Of a stretch of 39,271 nt of DNA, positions 1 through 9,859 are shown piece after piece. Positions within the stretch are counted from its first letter, which is position 1; every line of letters starts with the position of its first letter. The notes under the pieces are model-generated. The model did not search any database. It had not been told where the DNA came from and saw only the letters and a list, made by a program, of their open reading frames with translations. Both the position numbers and the translations under genes were made by a program. The stretch covers positions 1 through 39,271 of the forward strand of contig DRHT01000011.1 of assembly GCA_011053055.1 (NCBI GenBank). The letters are read 5' to 3'. This DNA is from Halopseudomonas sabulinigri (lineage in GTDB: Bacteria; Pseudomonadota; Gammaproteobacteria; Pseudomonadales; Pseudomonadaceae).

Positions 1-49
1 GCTTACGTTTACCAGCGTATTCGGCGTCTGCAAAGCTCATCTGTTTCAT
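1..49 (-). CDS. IS5-family transposase, N-terminal fragment cut by the window edge
   Basis: The minus strand reads ATG at 49-47 and continues open to the window edge. It encodes 16 residues, MKQMSFADAEYAGKRK, which match the conserved N-terminus of IS5-group DDE transposases (MKQM/L-F-AD-E---KRK-TRKE). Only this start is visible, so activity cannot be judged. The start lies 64 bases inside the element end, the usual arrangement. The assignment rests on the recognisable N-terminal motif together with the adjacent terminal repeat and target site. Confidence 0.8.
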   Translation of the reverse strand, partial: MKQMSFADAEYAGKRK

Positions 50-113
50 GCGGTGGTCTCGAAAATGGCGCTGACGCATTTTACCTTTTCAGGAAGTCTT
101 TTTCAGACCTTCC
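1..113 (-). mobile_element. IS5-family insertion sequence, one end (continues beyond the window)
   Basis: On the minus strand the element starts at 113 with GGAAGGTCTGAAAAAG, which resembles the IS5 terminal repeat. After about 64 bases it opens a transposase frame whose first residues are typical of IS5 transposases. The bases just outside (114-117, TTAG, or CTAA on the minus strand) fit the YTAR target that IS5 elements duplicate. The element sits inside a TonB-dependent receptor gene. The other end and the second copy of the target duplication lie outside the window, so the element's length and intactness are unknown. Confidence 0.85.
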
Positions 114-2463
114 TTAGGTCGATAAACAACTGATCGTCCACGCGGTAGTCGTAGCGCTTGTCGAGCACATCGCCTACTTCGCTGAGGTAGTCGGACTGAT
201 AGTTGGCAGCGACACGCATACCGAACTTGCTGTTTTCCCAGCCCAGGGTCAGGTTGCCGGTGGTGTCTGACTGGCCCGGCAGGCTGATGCTGCGTTTGGT
301 CATGCTGGCGGTATCAGTATTGAGCTGCTCGATATCGGCGTCGGACTTGCTGAAAGTGCCGTTGGCGCTCATCAACAGGCCATTCCAGGGGGAGGGTAGC
401 CAGCTGAACTGCTGGGAGTAAGCCAGCTCCAGGCCGTAGACGCTGGCTTCATCGCCATTCACGTAGGTGTAGGCTTCGTCAAAGGCAGCGTACTGGGCAG
501 TGCCAGCCAGGTTGGCGTTGTAAACGAAGTTTTCGATGTCCTTGTAGAACACAAAGGCAGATACCGCACCGGCCTTGCCCATGTAATGCTCGATACCCAG
601 ATCAAAGTTGCTGGACTCCAGCGCCTTAAGCTGAGGATTACCGAATTCGGCCTCGTCGCCGTCAATGACAAATCCGGGAAACAGCTGCCCGAAGGTAGGT
701 CTGACCACGGTATTGGTCCATGCCGCGCGCAACTGACTGTTATTGCCTAGCTGATAGATCGCGTGCAGACCTGGCAGCCAGTGATGATAGTCATTGCGTT
801 CATTGACTGTTTCATAGGCGCCGTCGTTAAGCCCGGTGCCTTCCGCCTTGAGCTTCGTGCCCTCATAACGCAGGCCAGCGATAATGCGCAGATCATCAAT
901 ATCGATGGTGTTCATGATGTAGGCAGCGTTGATGTTTTCTTGCATCTCGAAATCATTGATACGTGATTGCTCGTCATCATAGAAATCGTTCGCGTCCAGT
1001 CCGGCAATCAGGCGCTCAAGTGCGCTGGCGGAGATTTCTGGTCCGAGATTACCGTCACCGTCGATGAAATTAGCCATATTTAACTGAGCATCGGTAAAGC
1101 CGTAATCGCCGAGATCTTCATAGGCCCAAACCTCAAGGTCATTGTCTTTTGTACGAGTGCTGAATTTGGTGCCAAATTTGAGCTGTGACGGCAGCCCTTG
1201 CCAAAAGTAGTCACGGGCGAGATCCAAGCGAATATTCTGCTCGGTATCGGTAGTTAGCTGTTTCTCGCGCTCAATTTCATCCAGCGTGAAATTGCTGGCC
1301 TGATAAAAAGCATCGTTGATCTGCAGATCGGGTTTACGGCTGCTGTCGTAGCCAGCATCGGTAAAGTCGTCATTGCCCGCAAAGCTGGCTCCCGGAATAT
1401 GCAGGGGGCTGTCTTCACTGGCTTCGCTGTAGCCGTACTGGCTGCTCAGCGTCCAGTCACCCAGGCGGCGTTTTCCGCCGATGACCAAACTCTTCACTTC
1501 CTGAGTTTCTGAGCGATCCTTGAGTTCACGGCTGCCCTCAGCGTCGCCACGTTCACCGGGCAGTTGCGCGTCGGCGAATTCGATCACGTTAGCCTGGCGG
1601 GTCTCACTATCCTGATAACGGCTATACAGCGTGCGTAGATACAGTTCGGTATCGTCATCTGGCCGGTAGTCGAAGTTGAGACCGGCGCCAGTGCGCTCGC
1701 GATTGATGTCGTAGCGACGCTCCTCTAGCTCTTCCAAGCGTGCGCCACTGGGGTCGTCGAAGTCCCAAGCGCCACCGGTTTCGACGTTGTCGGATCCGAA
1801 GCTGCGGTCTTCCCAGCTGAGCGCCGCCGCTACTGCAAAATTGTCTATTCCCTGACCGAGGCTAAAGCGATTGCTGACGGCACCGGACACTTTCGGGCTG
1901 GTGTCACCGGTGTTGTCGTCATAACTGGCTTCGGTTGTCAGGCTGTAGAAAGCGGCCGGGTGGTCAAAGCCGGAAAGGCTTTGGACCTCAACTGTGCCGC
2001 CCAACGAATTGGCGTCCATGTCCGGGGTTAGCGTCTTGACCACAGACAGCGACTGAATCAACTCGCTCGGCAATACATCCATGGCCACCGCGCGGCGGTC
2101 ATCTTCCGGTGCAGGGACCAGGGTGCCGTTGATGGTGACTGAGTTGAGATCAGCTCCCAGGCCACGGACACGCACGAAACGACCTTCGCCTTGATCACGT
2201 TCAACCGATACGCCTGGAACGCGTTGCAGAGCTTCGGCTGCGTTATCGTCGGGTAGCTGGCCGATCGCATCGGCATGAACCACGCTCTCTACGCTGTCGG
2301 ACATACGCTGTTCTTCCAATGCCTGTTGCAGCTGGGCGCCCTGACCGATCACGTTGACAATTTCGGGCTGCGTTTGCGCGGTGGCGTAACTGGCGGTGGT
2401 AATCGACAACGCCAGCGCGCTCCAGCGAAAACCGGCACGACACAAAGAATGGGTGGCTAACAT
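103..2463 (-). pseudogene. TonB-dependent outer-membrane receptor, 3' end removed by an IS5 insertion
   Basis: The frame encodes 786 residues: a signal peptide (about 1-29), a plug domain (about 55-165, with the LQRVPGVSV and RVRGLG motifs of TonB receptors), then a long beta barrel. The style resembles the Xanthomonas/Caulobacter-type receptors (TIGR01782) that often import carbohydrates or other complex nutrients; the substrate is unknown. The start is the ATG at 2463, preceded by GAGGAC. The last native residue is about L783. The codons for R-K-V and the stop come from the IS5 end, so the final barrel strands and the C-terminal aromatic residue needed for BAM-dependent insertion are missing. 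The protein is therefore probably non-functional unless the insertion excises. The open frame is otherwise intact, suggesting a recent insertion. Confidence 0.85.
114..117. repeat. Putative IS5 target-site duplication (one copy)
   Basis: TTAG on the plus strand (CTAA on the minus strand) immediately flanks the IS5 end and fits the YTAR target preference of the IS5 group. The partner copy would lie beyond the left edge of the window. Confidence 0.6.
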
Positions 2464-2793
2464 CTACAAAGTCCTCTGCTGACAAGCGGGCATTTGCCCT
2501 GATGTGAAGAGAACTTAAGCGTGCTTTATGTCTATTCTGTGACGGTGTTTGGCCGTAAGGGTCTGTGTCGTGGTATTTGCCATCAAAGCCGTGATAAATG
2601 AGCTGTTAGCACCCCGTTTTAAAGGCTAAGAAAGGTCGCGAGGGCTGATTTTATGGTGCCCGCGCTAGGTTCTTCTCAATAAAGCGAGCAAACCAGTACA
2701 TTTGATCTGAGCTGAAATGACCCGTGGCCTGAAACCTGATCGTCATATTGTTCTGCTGTCCTTGCCTGCATATTGCAACCGGATACCCAGCCT
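2464..2793. other. Intergenic region between the divergent receptor and GGDEF/AraC genes
   Basis: This stretch of about 330 bases must carry the promoters of the receptor gene (minus) and the GGDEF-AraC pair (plus). I see a ribosome-binding sequence (GAGGAC on the minus strand) for the receptor. I find no convincing -35/-10 pair, Fur box or terminator. Confidence 0.4.
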
Positions 2794-3717
2794 ATGTCGA
2801 CCATGTTTGCCCTCCACCGATTCAAGTTGTTAAGCCTGTTGTTACTCGCTAACGGCGGCGCATTGCTTTACCTGAGCCTTGGCGACATCAAACCGCTGGC
2901 AATCTGGTCATGGACGGATATTGCCGGGGAGGGCGGGTCCGCGCTGCTGGTTCTGGTGTGGGCCGGACTGCTGCTCAAAGGGCGGCCAGCGGGCAGGGTT
3001 ACTAATCTGTTGTTTCTAGGGCTTGCCTGCCTGTTCTTTTCGCTGTGGATGGACAGTCTGGACGAGTTCATCGCCCTGCCGGACACTCTGCTGCTGGACC
3101 ATTGGCTCGAATCGGCGCCCATGCCGCTGGGCTTTGTGTTGCTGACTATGGGTATCTATCACTGGCATTGTGAACAGCTCGCGATCAGCGCACAGATGAT
3201 TAATCGCGAAAGGCACTTTCGCGAGCACCGGCACTTCGACAAGGTAACGCCGCTGGGCGATGCAGGTTATTTTCGGCGTCAGCTAGAGCAGGCGCTCCCT
3301 GCGGCGCAGTTGAACCAGGAGCCGCTGTCGCTGGTAATGCTGGATATTGACGAGTTCAGTGCCATCAATCGCGCGCATGGCCACCGCGAGGGTGATCGTG
3401 TGCTGCAATTGGTAACCCAGCAGATACTGCTTAACCTGCGCAGCCATGATTTGCTGTGCCGTCTGGCGGGCGACCGTTTTATCGTGTTGTTGCCGGCCAC
3501 CCTGGAGGCGCAGGCACAGACACTGGCCAAGGAGCTTGAAGATTCAGTCGCGCACCTGGCGTTGAAAAGTGCGGGACAGGGCGAGCGTCTTCGAATTAGC
3601 GCTACCACGGTAGCCCTGATGGCCAGACAGGAGGACGCAAATGCGCTGCTCAAACGAATCAATGTTGTCATGGCGCGGGCAAAGCAGGCGCCACAGCTGC
3701 AGCGAGTGGGTGCATGA
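2794..3717 (+). CDS. Membrane protein with a degenerate GGDEF domain
   Basis: The product is about 307 residues from ATG 2794; an upstream in-frame TTG at 2773 and an ATG at 2803 are alternatives, and no start has a strong ribosome-binding site. Four hydrophobic segments fill roughly residues 10-140, followed by a GGDEF domain (about 165-300). The signature motif reads AGDRF (225-229) instead of GGDEF, replacing the fourth-position glutamate with arginine. The nucleotide-binding region also departs from consensus (DIDEFSAINRAHGHREGD). An RxxD motif (RSHD, 216-219) lies exactly five residues upstream, where the inhibitory c-di-GMP site sits in active cyclases. Cyclase activity is therefore unlikely, but c-di-GMP or GTP binding is possible. 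The stop overlaps the start of the AraC gene (ATGA), implying co-translation. Confidence 0.85.
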   Translation: MSTMFALHRFKLLSLLLLANGGALLYLSLGDIKPLAIWSWTDIAGEGGSALLVLVWAGLLLKGRPAGRVTNLLFLGLACLFFSLWMDSLDEFIALPDTLLLDHWLESAPMPLGFVLLTMGIYHWHCEQLAISAQMINRERHFREHRHFDKVTPLGDAGYFRRQLEQALPAAQLNQEPLSLVMLDIDEFSAINRAHGHREGDRVLQLVTQQILLNLRSHDLLCRLAGDRFIVLLPATLEAQAQTLAKELEDSVAHLALKSAGQGERLRISATTVALMARQEDANALLKRINVVMARAKQAPQLQRVGA

Positions 3718-4745
3718 GTGCGCGCCCGTGGCTTGACCGTGAAACGCGCTTTATTGCCGCGCGCGGCCAGCCAGCCTGCCTAATTGACCTGGCACTATCC
3801 CGGGATATCGATAGCCACCGCATACTCAAGGGTACCGGGCTGTTTTACGATGACCTGCTCAGTAATGAACCCTACATTAGCGCCCAGCAGTTCCATCGAT
3901 TAATCGATAACAGTAAGCAATTGCTGGCGGCCGACGACAGCGCTTTTTTGTTCGGCCAACAGCTGTTGCCCGGCCACTATGGTCCTACCAGCAATGTGCT
4001 GCTGCACGCTGATACCCTGTTGCAGGCCTTGCAGTACTTGCAGCGTTTCAAGGCGCTACTAAGCCCACTGTGTGCTCCCGTGATGCGGATGGACGAGCAG
4101 ATGCTTTACCTATACTGGCTGGACAGCTTTGAGTCCGGCCAGAACAGACAGTTTTTACTTGAGGCCAGTATGGCCGCGGTCACCGCGCTCACCCGTCAGT
4201 TAGCGGGTCCGAATCTGCCTTGGCATTACCATCTGGAATACGCTGAACCCAGTTATATAGAACAGTATTGGGTGCACTTGGGGGAGCACTTACGCTTTCA
4301 AAGCCCGGCCAGTTTCATGTGTCTACCGCGCGAGCATTTGGCTGGCAGAGTAAGGCAGGCTTCGGCAGTCGTAGGGCAGATTGCTGAACAGCAAAGCAGG
4401 CAGCAACAGGAGCAACTGGCGGGAGAGGAAAGTATGACCGACCGCTTGTTCGACTACCTTTGCGAATATATGCCGCGGCTGGCTGGGCTGGAACAGGTTG
4501 CGGCGGATTTTGGCATGAGCACTGCCACCTTCAAACGTCGCTTGCAGCGTGAGGGTACGCACTTTCAGGCGCAGCTTGATCGTGCCAGAACATTGATTGC
4601 GGTGGATTTGTATTTATGCCGTGGGTTTAGTAATGAAGCGGTTGCCAGTTATCTGCGTTTCAATGACCGTACCAACTTCAGGCGCTTTCTCAAACGCCTG
4701 ACAGGTCGGTCACCTAATGATTTACGTCAATGGCTTGGTGCCTAA
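3714..4745 (+). CDS. AraC-family transcriptional regulator
   Basis: The product has 343 residues. The N-terminal part (about 20-205) resembles the arabinose-binding-like domain (PF12625) of OruR/ArgR-type AraC regulators. The C-terminal part (about 240-340) is a double helix-turn-helix DNA-binding domain containing AADFGMSTATFKRRLQREG and the conserved second helix pair ending in FLKRLTGRSPNDLRQWL. The start ATG overlaps the stop of the preceding GGDEF gene by four bases, so the two are probably made together. Its targets are unknown. The disrupted receptor gene transcribed divergently upstream is an obvious candidate, by analogy with many AraC-receptor pairs, but this is inference. Confidence 0.88.
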   Translation: MSARPWLDRETRFIAARGQPACLIDLALSRDIDSHRILKGTGLFYDDLLSNEPYISAQQFHRLIDNSKQLLAADDSAFLFGQQLLPGHYGPTSNVLLHADTLLQALQYLQRFKALLSPLCAPVMRMDEQMLYLYWLDSFESGQNRQFLLEASMAAVTALTRQLAGPNLPWHYHLEYAEPSYIEQYWVHLGEHLRFQSPASFMCLPREHLAGRVRQASAVVGQIAEQQSRQQQEQLAGEESMTDRLFDYLCEYMPRLAGLEQVAADFGMSTATFKRRLQREGTHFQAQLDRARTLIAVDLYLCRGFSNEAVASYLRFNDRTNFRRFLKRLTGRSPNDLRQWLGA

Positions 4746-4773
4746 ATTCATTTAAATCATCAGATTGCATTGA

Positions 4774-5592
4774 TTACTTCAAGCGACGCTCGATACCCAT
4801 CTGCATCAAGATTTTGGCTGAAATCTCTTCCACTGAGAAATGCGTGGAGTTGATATAAGGAATATTTTCCTTACGGAAGAGGTTCTCTACCTCCCGCACC
4901 TCGAACTCACATTGGGCAAAGCTCGAATAGCGGCTGTTGGGGCGGCGTTCGTTACGAATGCCAGCGAGCCGTTCGGCATCAATGGTCAAACCAAAGAGCT
5001 TGGCTTTGTTCTCCTTCAACGCTTTGGGCAGCTGCAGGCTTTCCATATCGTCTTCGGTCAGCGGGTAGTTTGCTGCCCGAATACCGTATTGCAATGCCAT
5101 ATACAGACAGGTCGGCGTTTTGCCGCAACGCGATACGCCAACCAGGATGATGTCAGCTTGCTTATAGTGGTGAGTCCGGGCGCCATCGTCGTTATCCATG
5201 GCGTAGTGCACCGCATCAATACGGTCTTTGTAATGGGTATTGTGCTGAATCGAATGAGTTTTGCCGACGGAGTAAGATGATCCGTCACCGAGTTCTTGCT
5301 CAAGCGGAGCGAGAAAGGTCGAGAAAATATCAATCATGTAGCCACTGGACTTCGCCAGCTCCTGGCGAATGTCATGGTTGACCACGGTATCAAAAATGAT
5401 CGGCCGTGCTGCATCCTTCTCGGCAGCGGCATTGATTTGTTGTACCATGTCTCGCGCTTTTTCAACGGTGTCGACGTAGGGCCGTAGCAGCTTGGTGAAC
5501 TGTATGTTCTCGAACTGAGCCAGCAGGCTTTGACCAAGCGTTTCGGCGGTTATGCCGGTGCCATCAGAAATGAAAAAAGCAGTGCGTTTCAT
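4774..5592 (-). CDS. ppsR: Phosphoenolpyruvate synthase regulatory protein (bifunctional kinase/pyrophosphorylase)
   Basis: The 272-residue protein belongs to the DUF299/PSRP family (PF03618). It inactivates PEP synthase by ADP-dependent phosphorylation of a threonine next to the catalytic histidine and reactivates it by phosphate-dependent dephosphorylation. The family hallmarks are visible: SDGTG near the N-terminus (9-13) and the P-loop-like GVSRCGKT (152-159). The length is typical. It is transcribed divergently from ppsA, as in Pseudomonas, and its target lies next door. It converges with the AraC gene, 28 bases away, without an obvious hairpin. Confidence 0.95.
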   Translation of the reverse strand: MKRTAFFISDGTGITAETLGQSLLAQFENIQFTKLLRPYVDTVEKARDMVQQINAAAEKDAARPIIFDTVVNHDIRQELAKSSGYMIDIFSTFLAPLEQELGDGSSYSVGKTHSIQHNTHYKDRIDAVHYAMDNDDGARTHHYKQADIILVGVSRCGKTPTCLYMALQYGIRAANYPLTEDDMESLQLPKALKENKAKLFGLTIDAERLAGIRNERRPNSRYSSFAQCEFEVREVENLFRKENIPYINSTHFSVEEISAKILMQMGIERRLK

Positions 5593-5749
5593 TCGCGAAG
5601 CCTTAAGATGTCGTATTCCATGAAGAGCGTGGTTGTGAGCTCAGGCCCGGCACACTCGTAAAAACGGCATTGTGGCGCATTTGTTACGGGCAGACCAGTC
5701 GTCCCCGTTGCGGTCGCCGACTAATTCATTGATTGACGGAGAGATCACC

Positions 5750-8119
5750 TTGTTAGAGTACGTAGTGTCCTTCGAGCACCTGGGTGTCGACGATGTAGAG
5801 CGGGTCGGGGGCAAAAATGCATCCCTCGGCGAAATGATCAGTAACCTGGCTAACGCCGGTGTCTCGGTTCCCGGTGGCTTTGCTACCACGGCAGATGCCT
5901 ACCGCGAGTTTCTCCAGCAAAGTGGCCTGAATGATCGCATTAATGCCGTGCTGGATAAGCTTGATGTAGATGACGTTAACGCCTTGGCTCAAGCCGGCTC
6001 GCAGATCCGTCAGTGGGTAATGGAAGCTGATTTTCCGCCTGCTCTCGACAAGGCCATCCGCGACGAATTCGCCAAGCTTTCCGACGGCAACCCTAATCTA
6101 GCCGTTGCGGTTCGGTCTTCCGCTACCGCAGAAGATCTGCCCGATGCGTCGTTTGCTGGCCAGCAGGAAACATTCCTTAATATCCGTGGCGTTGATAACG
6201 TCATTTATGCCGCCAAGGAAGTGTTCGCATCGCTGTTCAATGATCGCGCTATCTCTTACCGCGTACACCAGGGCTTTGACCACAAGCTGGTTGCTCTGTC
6301 TGCTGGCGTGCAGCGCATGGTGCGTTCTGAAACAGGTACTGCTGGCGTCATATTTACCCTGGATACAGAATCGGGTTTCCGCGACGTGGTCTTTATTACC
6401 GGTGCTTACGGCTTGGGTGAAACCGTCGTGCAGGGTGCGGTGAATCCTGATGAGTTTTACGTGCACAAGCCCACGCTTGCCGCTGGTCGTCCGTCAATTT
6501 TGCGCCGTAACCTGGGCAGCAAAGCGATCAAAATGATTTACGGCGACGAAGCCAAGGCGGGTCGTTCGGTCAAGACCGTTGATGTTGATCTGGCTGACCG
6601 CAGCCGTTTCTGCTTGTCTGACGAAGAGATCACCAATCTAGCCAAGCAGGCGGTGATCATCGAGCAGCATTATGGCCGCCCGATGGATATTGAGTGGGCC
6701 AAAGACGGCGATGATAACCAGTTGTATATCGTTCAGGCGCGTCCCGAGACCGTTAAAAGCCGCACCACCGCCAACGTTATGGAACGCTATCTGCTGAAAG
6801 AGAAGGGCACTGTATTGGTTGAGGGGCGTGCAATTGGCCAGCGTATCGGTTCTGGCCCTGTGCGTATCGTCAACGACGTCTCTGAAATGGATAAGGTTCA
6901 GCCGGGCGATGTGTTGGTTTCCGACATGACCGACCCTGACTGGGAGCCGGTCATGAAGCGCGCTAGCGCTATCGTGACTAACCGAGGCGGTCGTACTTGC
7001 CACGCTGCAATTATCGCGCGCGAATTAGGCATTCCGGCAGTGGTAGGTTGCGGCAACGCGACCACTGAGTTGAAGGAAGGCCAGGAAGTGACCGTATCTT
7101 GTGCCGAAGGCGACACAGGCCTGATCTACTCTGGCCAGCTGTCATTCGACATCAAGAAAAACAGCGTTGATGCGATGCCGCCGATCCCGTTCAAGATCAT
7201 GATGAACGTCGGCAACCCTGATCGCGCTTTTGATTTTGCCAATCTACCAAACGAAGGCGTAGGTCTGGCGCGTCTCGAGTTCATCATCAACCGCATGATT
7301 GGTGTTCACCCCAAGGCGCTATTGAATTTCGACAGCTTGCCTAGTGATGTCCAGGACAGCGTACAGAAGCGTATCGCCGGTTACGGCGATCCAGTTGGTT
7401 TCTACGTTGATAAACTGGTTGAAGGTATCAGCACCTTGGCGGCAGCATTCTGGCCGAAAAAGGTTATCGTGCGGATGTCGGACTTCAAGTCCAACGAGTA
7501 TGCAAACCTGATCGGCGGCCGCTTATACGAGCCGGAAGAAGAGAACCCAATGCTGGGTTTCCGGGGCGCCTCGCGCTACATCAGTGACTCGTTCCGTGAT
7601 TGCTTCGAGCTGGAATGCCGGGCGATGAAGCGTGTGCGCGACGAGATGGGGCTGACCAACGTCGAGATTATGATTCCCTTCGTGCGCACCGTCGGCGAAG
7701 CCAAGCAGGTTGTCGAGCTGCTGGACGAGAATGGCTTAAAGCGTGGCGAAAATGGCTTGCGCCTGATCATGATGTGCGAGTTGCCCGCCAATGCGCTGCT
7801 GGCCGATGAATTCCTGGAGCATTTCGACGGCTTCTCTATCGGCTCCAACGACCTGACCCAGCTGACTCTTGGTCTGGATCGTGACTCCGGCATCATTGCT
7901 CACCTGTTTGATGAGCGTAATGCGGCGGTCAAGAAACTCTTGAGCATGGCGATCTCGGCTTGTCGTGACGCAGGCAAATACATTGGTATTTGTGGTCAGG
8001 GACCTTCGGATCACCCCGATCTTGCGCGTTGGCTGATGGAGCAGGGTATTGAGAGTCTTTCGTTGAACCCGGATTCGGTCATGGACACCTGGTTCTTCCT
8101 GGCCGAGAATGGCAAGTAA
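5750..8119 (+). CDS. ppsA: Phosphoenolpyruvate synthase
   Basis: PpsA converts pyruvate and ATP to PEP, AMP and phosphate, the entry step of gluconeogenesis from pyruvate and lactate. From the proposed TTG start the product has 789 residues, close to Pseudomonas PpsA, and begins (M)[20 protein letters not shown] like its relatives. GGAGAG at 5739-5744 is well placed for this TTG; the frame is open further upstream (to 5672) but that extension is not conserved. Domains in order are the ATP-grasp-like N-terminal domain, the swivelling phosphohistidine domain with [15 protein letters not shown] (catalytic His418), and the PEP-binding barrel with CGQGPSDHP (Cys748). The gene is intact and lies opposite its regulator ppsR, with rraA following 33 bases later. 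Confidence 0.97.
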   Translation: MLEYVVSFEHLGVDDVERVGGKNASLGEMISNLANAGVSVPGGFATTADAYREFLQQSGLNDRINAVLDKLDVDDVNALAQAGSQIRQWVMEADFPPALDKAIRDEFAKLSDGNPNLAVAVRSSATAEDLPDASFAGQQETFLNIRGVDNVIYAAKEVFASLFNDRAISYRVHQGFDHKLVALSAGVQRMVRSETGTAGVIFTLDTESGFRDVVFITGAYGLGETVVQGAVNPDEFYVHKPTLAAGRPSILRRNLGSKAIKMIYGDEAKAGRSVKTVDVDLADRSRFCLSDEEITNLAKQAVIIEQHYGRPMDIEWAKDGDDNQLYIVQARPETVKSRTTANVMERYLLKEKGTVLVEGRAIGQRIGSGPVRIVNDVSEMDKVQPGDVLVSDMTDPDWEPVMKRASAIVTNRGGRTCHAAIIARELGIPAVVGCGNATTELKEGQEVTVSCAEGDTGLIYSGQLSFDIKKNSVDAMPPIPFKIMMNVGNPDRAFDFANLPNEGVGLARLEFIINRMIGVHPKALLNFDSLPSDVQDSVQKRIAGYGDPVGFYVDKLVEGISTLAAAFWPKKVIVRMSDFKSNEYANLIGGRLYEPEEENPMLGFRGASRYISDSFRDCFELECRAMKRVRDEMGLTNVEIMIPFVRTVGEAKQVVELLDENGLKRGENGLRLIMMCELPANALLADEFLEHFDGFSIGSNDLTQLTLGLDRDSGIIAHLFDERNAAVKKLLSMAISACRDAGKYIGICGQGPSDHPDLARWLMEQGIESLSLNPDSVMDTWFFLAENGK

Positions 8120-8152
8120 CGCGATTGCAACCCAGTTTTCGAGGAGAACGCA

Positions 8153-8638
8153 ATGCACTATGTAACGCCAGATCTGTGCGATGCCTACCCGGACGTCGAT
8201 GTTGTTGAGCCTATTTTCAGCAACTTCGGTGGTCATGATTCTTTCGGTGGCGAAATCGTCACCGTGAAGTGCCATGAAGACAACTCCATCGTGAAGGAGC
8301 AGGTCGACAATGATGGTACCGGCAAGGTCATGGTCGTCGATGGCGGCGGGTCGTTCCGTCGTGCTCTGCTGGGCGATATGCTGGCAGAGAAAGCAGCCAA
8401 GAACGGTTGGGAAGGTATCATCGTTTACGGTTGTGTGCGGGACGTGGATGTCCTGGCGCAGACTCCGTTGGGCATACAGGCGCTGGCAAGTCATCCGATG
8501 AAGACCGACAAGCGTGGTATTGGCGATCTCAACGTGGTGGTGAGCTTTGCCGGTGTGACCTTCCGCCCAGGTGAGTACGTCTATGCTGACAATAACGGCA
8601 TTATCGTATCGCCCAAAGCGCTGCGCATGCCGGAATAA
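8153..8638 (+). CDS. rraA: RraA-family protein (ribonuclease E activity regulator / HMG aldolase-like)
   Basis: The 161-residue protein is the usual length for RraA, which in E. coli binds RNase E and lowers its activity. Related proteins are 4-hydroxy-4-methyl-2-oxoglutarate aldolases. The conserved block [16 protein letters not shown] followed by GCVRDVD is present and includes the Gly-rich turn and the Arg-Asp pair of the family's active site. AGGAGA precedes the ATG. The gene follows ppsA closely and ends in a strong hairpin, so ppsA-rraA is probably one transcription unit. In P. aeruginosa an extra gene (estX) lies between the two; it is absent here. Aldolase versus RNase E function cannot be separated from sequence. 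Confidence 0.92.
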   Translation: MHYVTPDLCDAYPDVDVVEPIFSNFGGHDSFGGEIVTVKCHEDNSIVKEQVDNDGTGKVMVVDGGGSFRRALLGDMLAEKAAKNGWEGIIVYGCVRDVDVLAQTPLGIQALASHPMKTDKRGIGDLNVVVSFAGVTFRPGEYVYADNNGIIVSPKALRMPE

Positions 8639-8664
8639 GCAACAGATTCTGTAGTGGGTAAATC

Positions 8665-8694
8665 AAAGGGGAAGGCTGTGTTGCCTTCCCCTTT
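8665..8694 (+). terminator. Hairpin terminator after rraA
   Basis: A perfect 12-bp stem (8665-8676 pairing with 8683-8694) encloses a six-base loop. It begins 26 bases after the rraA stop. It separates ppsA-rraA from the cfrX-cmpX-sigX group, although the U-tract is short (TTT inside the stem). Confidence 0.75.
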
Positions 8695-8731
8695 GGTATA
8701 TCTAGAGTTCGCTTTTTTGCCAGGAGCCACC

Positions 8732-8989
8732 ATGTCTGAAGATCCTCTAGAAAGCCGTTTGCGTAACCTCATGCAAGATCCTTCAGAAAGCGCTGAGGTT
8801 GATCGTGACGTTCGCCGGCTGGACCGAGTTCTACACAAAGCCCATATTCGTGGCGGCGCGTTTGATTTGATCAACCTGTTTACCCGTTGGGGTTGGGTGC
8901 TGTCAGAGGGTGGTGCGCGTGGCGCACGGCATATCAAGCCAGTCAGCCGCGTCTCGGCGATCATCCCATCCAAAGACGACAATCAATAA
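8732..8989 (+). CDS. cfrX: CfrX-like small cytoplasmic protein
   Basis: This is an 85-residue protein. The frame is open upstream to a GTG at 8654, but that segment runs through the rraA terminator. The ATG at 8732, preceded by AGGAG (8722-8726), is clearly better, and the product then starts MSEDPLESRLRNLM like Pseudomonas CfrX. It is mostly charged, without signal peptide or membrane segment. Its function is unknown. In Pseudomonas it is co-transcribed with cmpX and sigX, and the order here is the same, with cmpX nine bases downstream. The cmaX (CorA-like) gene that precedes cfrX in P. aeruginosa is missing here. Confidence 0.85.
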   Translation: MSEDPLESRLRNLMQDPSESAEVDRDVRRLDRVLHKAHIRGGAFDLINLFTRWGWVLSEGGARGARHIKPVSRVSAIIPSKDDNQ

Positions 8990-8998
8990 GAGGGCATT

Positions 8999-9820
8999 AT
9001 GGAATTTGACGTCTGGAGTCAGAGTTTCGTAGCAGCGATGACTACCCTGTGGAGCAAGGTGGCCTCTTTTGTGCCGGATCTCATAGCAGCGCTGTTCATC
9101 ATCCTGCTTGGTTTTGTTATCGCTAAAATAGTTGATGCCGTCTTGAGCAAGGGGTTAGCGAAACTGGGGCTTGATCGCTTGATGGGCGGAGCTGGTGTTA
9201 ACAAAATGCTGGCTCGCATCGGAATCAACGCTCCGGTGTCGGTCATCATCGGTAAGGTAGTGTACTGGTTTGTGGTGTTGACCTTTATAGTCTCAGCCGC
9301 AGAGTCGCTGGGGCTGGCGCGGGTGTCTTCAACACTCGACGTATTTACGCTTTATCTGCCCAAGGTCTTTGGAGCGGCACTGATTCTACTTGCCGGCTTG
9401 CTGTTGTCCCACCTGGTTAATGGGGTGGTTCGGGGCGCAGCAGAGAGCATGGGCGTAGAGTATGCCAGCGGCTTGGGTCGGTTTGTACAAGGCCTTTTGG
9501 TTATCATTACTGTTTCGCTCGCCATCGGCCAACTGCAAATAGAAACAGCTCTGCTAAACATGGTGATTGGTATCGTTTTGATCACTTTCGGTGGGGCGGC
9601 TGCATTGGCTTTGGGGCTGGGAAGTCGTCACACGGTAAGCCAGATCATTGCCGGCATTTATGTACGTGAGCTTTATCAGGTTGGTGACCGGATAAAGGTC
9701 GGCGACCTAGTCGGTAGCATTGAGGAAATCGGTACGATTAAAACCTCAATTTTGACTGATGATGGTCAAATGGTGTCGTTGGCCAATAGCACCTTGGTCA
9801 ACGAAAAAGTGTCGCGTTGA
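8999..9820 (+). CDS. cmpX: CmpX, small MscS-type mechanosensitive channel-like membrane protein
   Basis: The 273-residue inner-membrane protein has about five hydrophobic segments (roughly 20-45, 80-105, 115-140, 160-180, 185-210). These are followed by a short cytoplasmic beta domain (about 220-265) with YQVGDRIKVGDLVGSIEEIG, the MscS beta-domain signature. It lacks the large C-terminal cage of full MscS proteins. In Pseudomonas, CmpX is linked to envelope stress and affects SigX activity and c-di-GMP-related phenotypes. GAGGG upstream of the ATG is a reasonable ribosome-binding site. The gene lies between cfrX (9-base gap) and sigX (39-base gap), consistent with one operon. Confidence 0.9.
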   Translation: MEFDVWSQSFVAAMTTLWSKVASFVPDLIAALFIILLGFVIAKIVDAVLSKGLAKLGLDRLMGGAGVNKMLARIGINAPVSVIIGKVVYWFVVLTFIVSAAESLGLARVSSTLDVFTLYLPKVFGAALILLAGLLLSHLVNGVVRGAAESMGVEYASGLGRFVQGLLVIITVSLAIGQLQIETALLNMVIGIVLITFGGAAALALGLGSRHTVSQIIAGIYVRELYQVGDRIKVGDLVGSIEEIGTIKTSILTDDGQMVSLANSTLVNEKVSR

Positions 9821-9859
9821 TCGTGACGAACTCCGTTTTTCAGCAAAGACCGACCAGCC

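Noticed and set aside
7736-8494. 252-codon open frame on the minus strand across the end of ppsA and rraA
   Set aside because: It lies antisense to two well-conserved genes, mirrors their codon pattern, and its product has no recognisable domain. It is a shadow frame.
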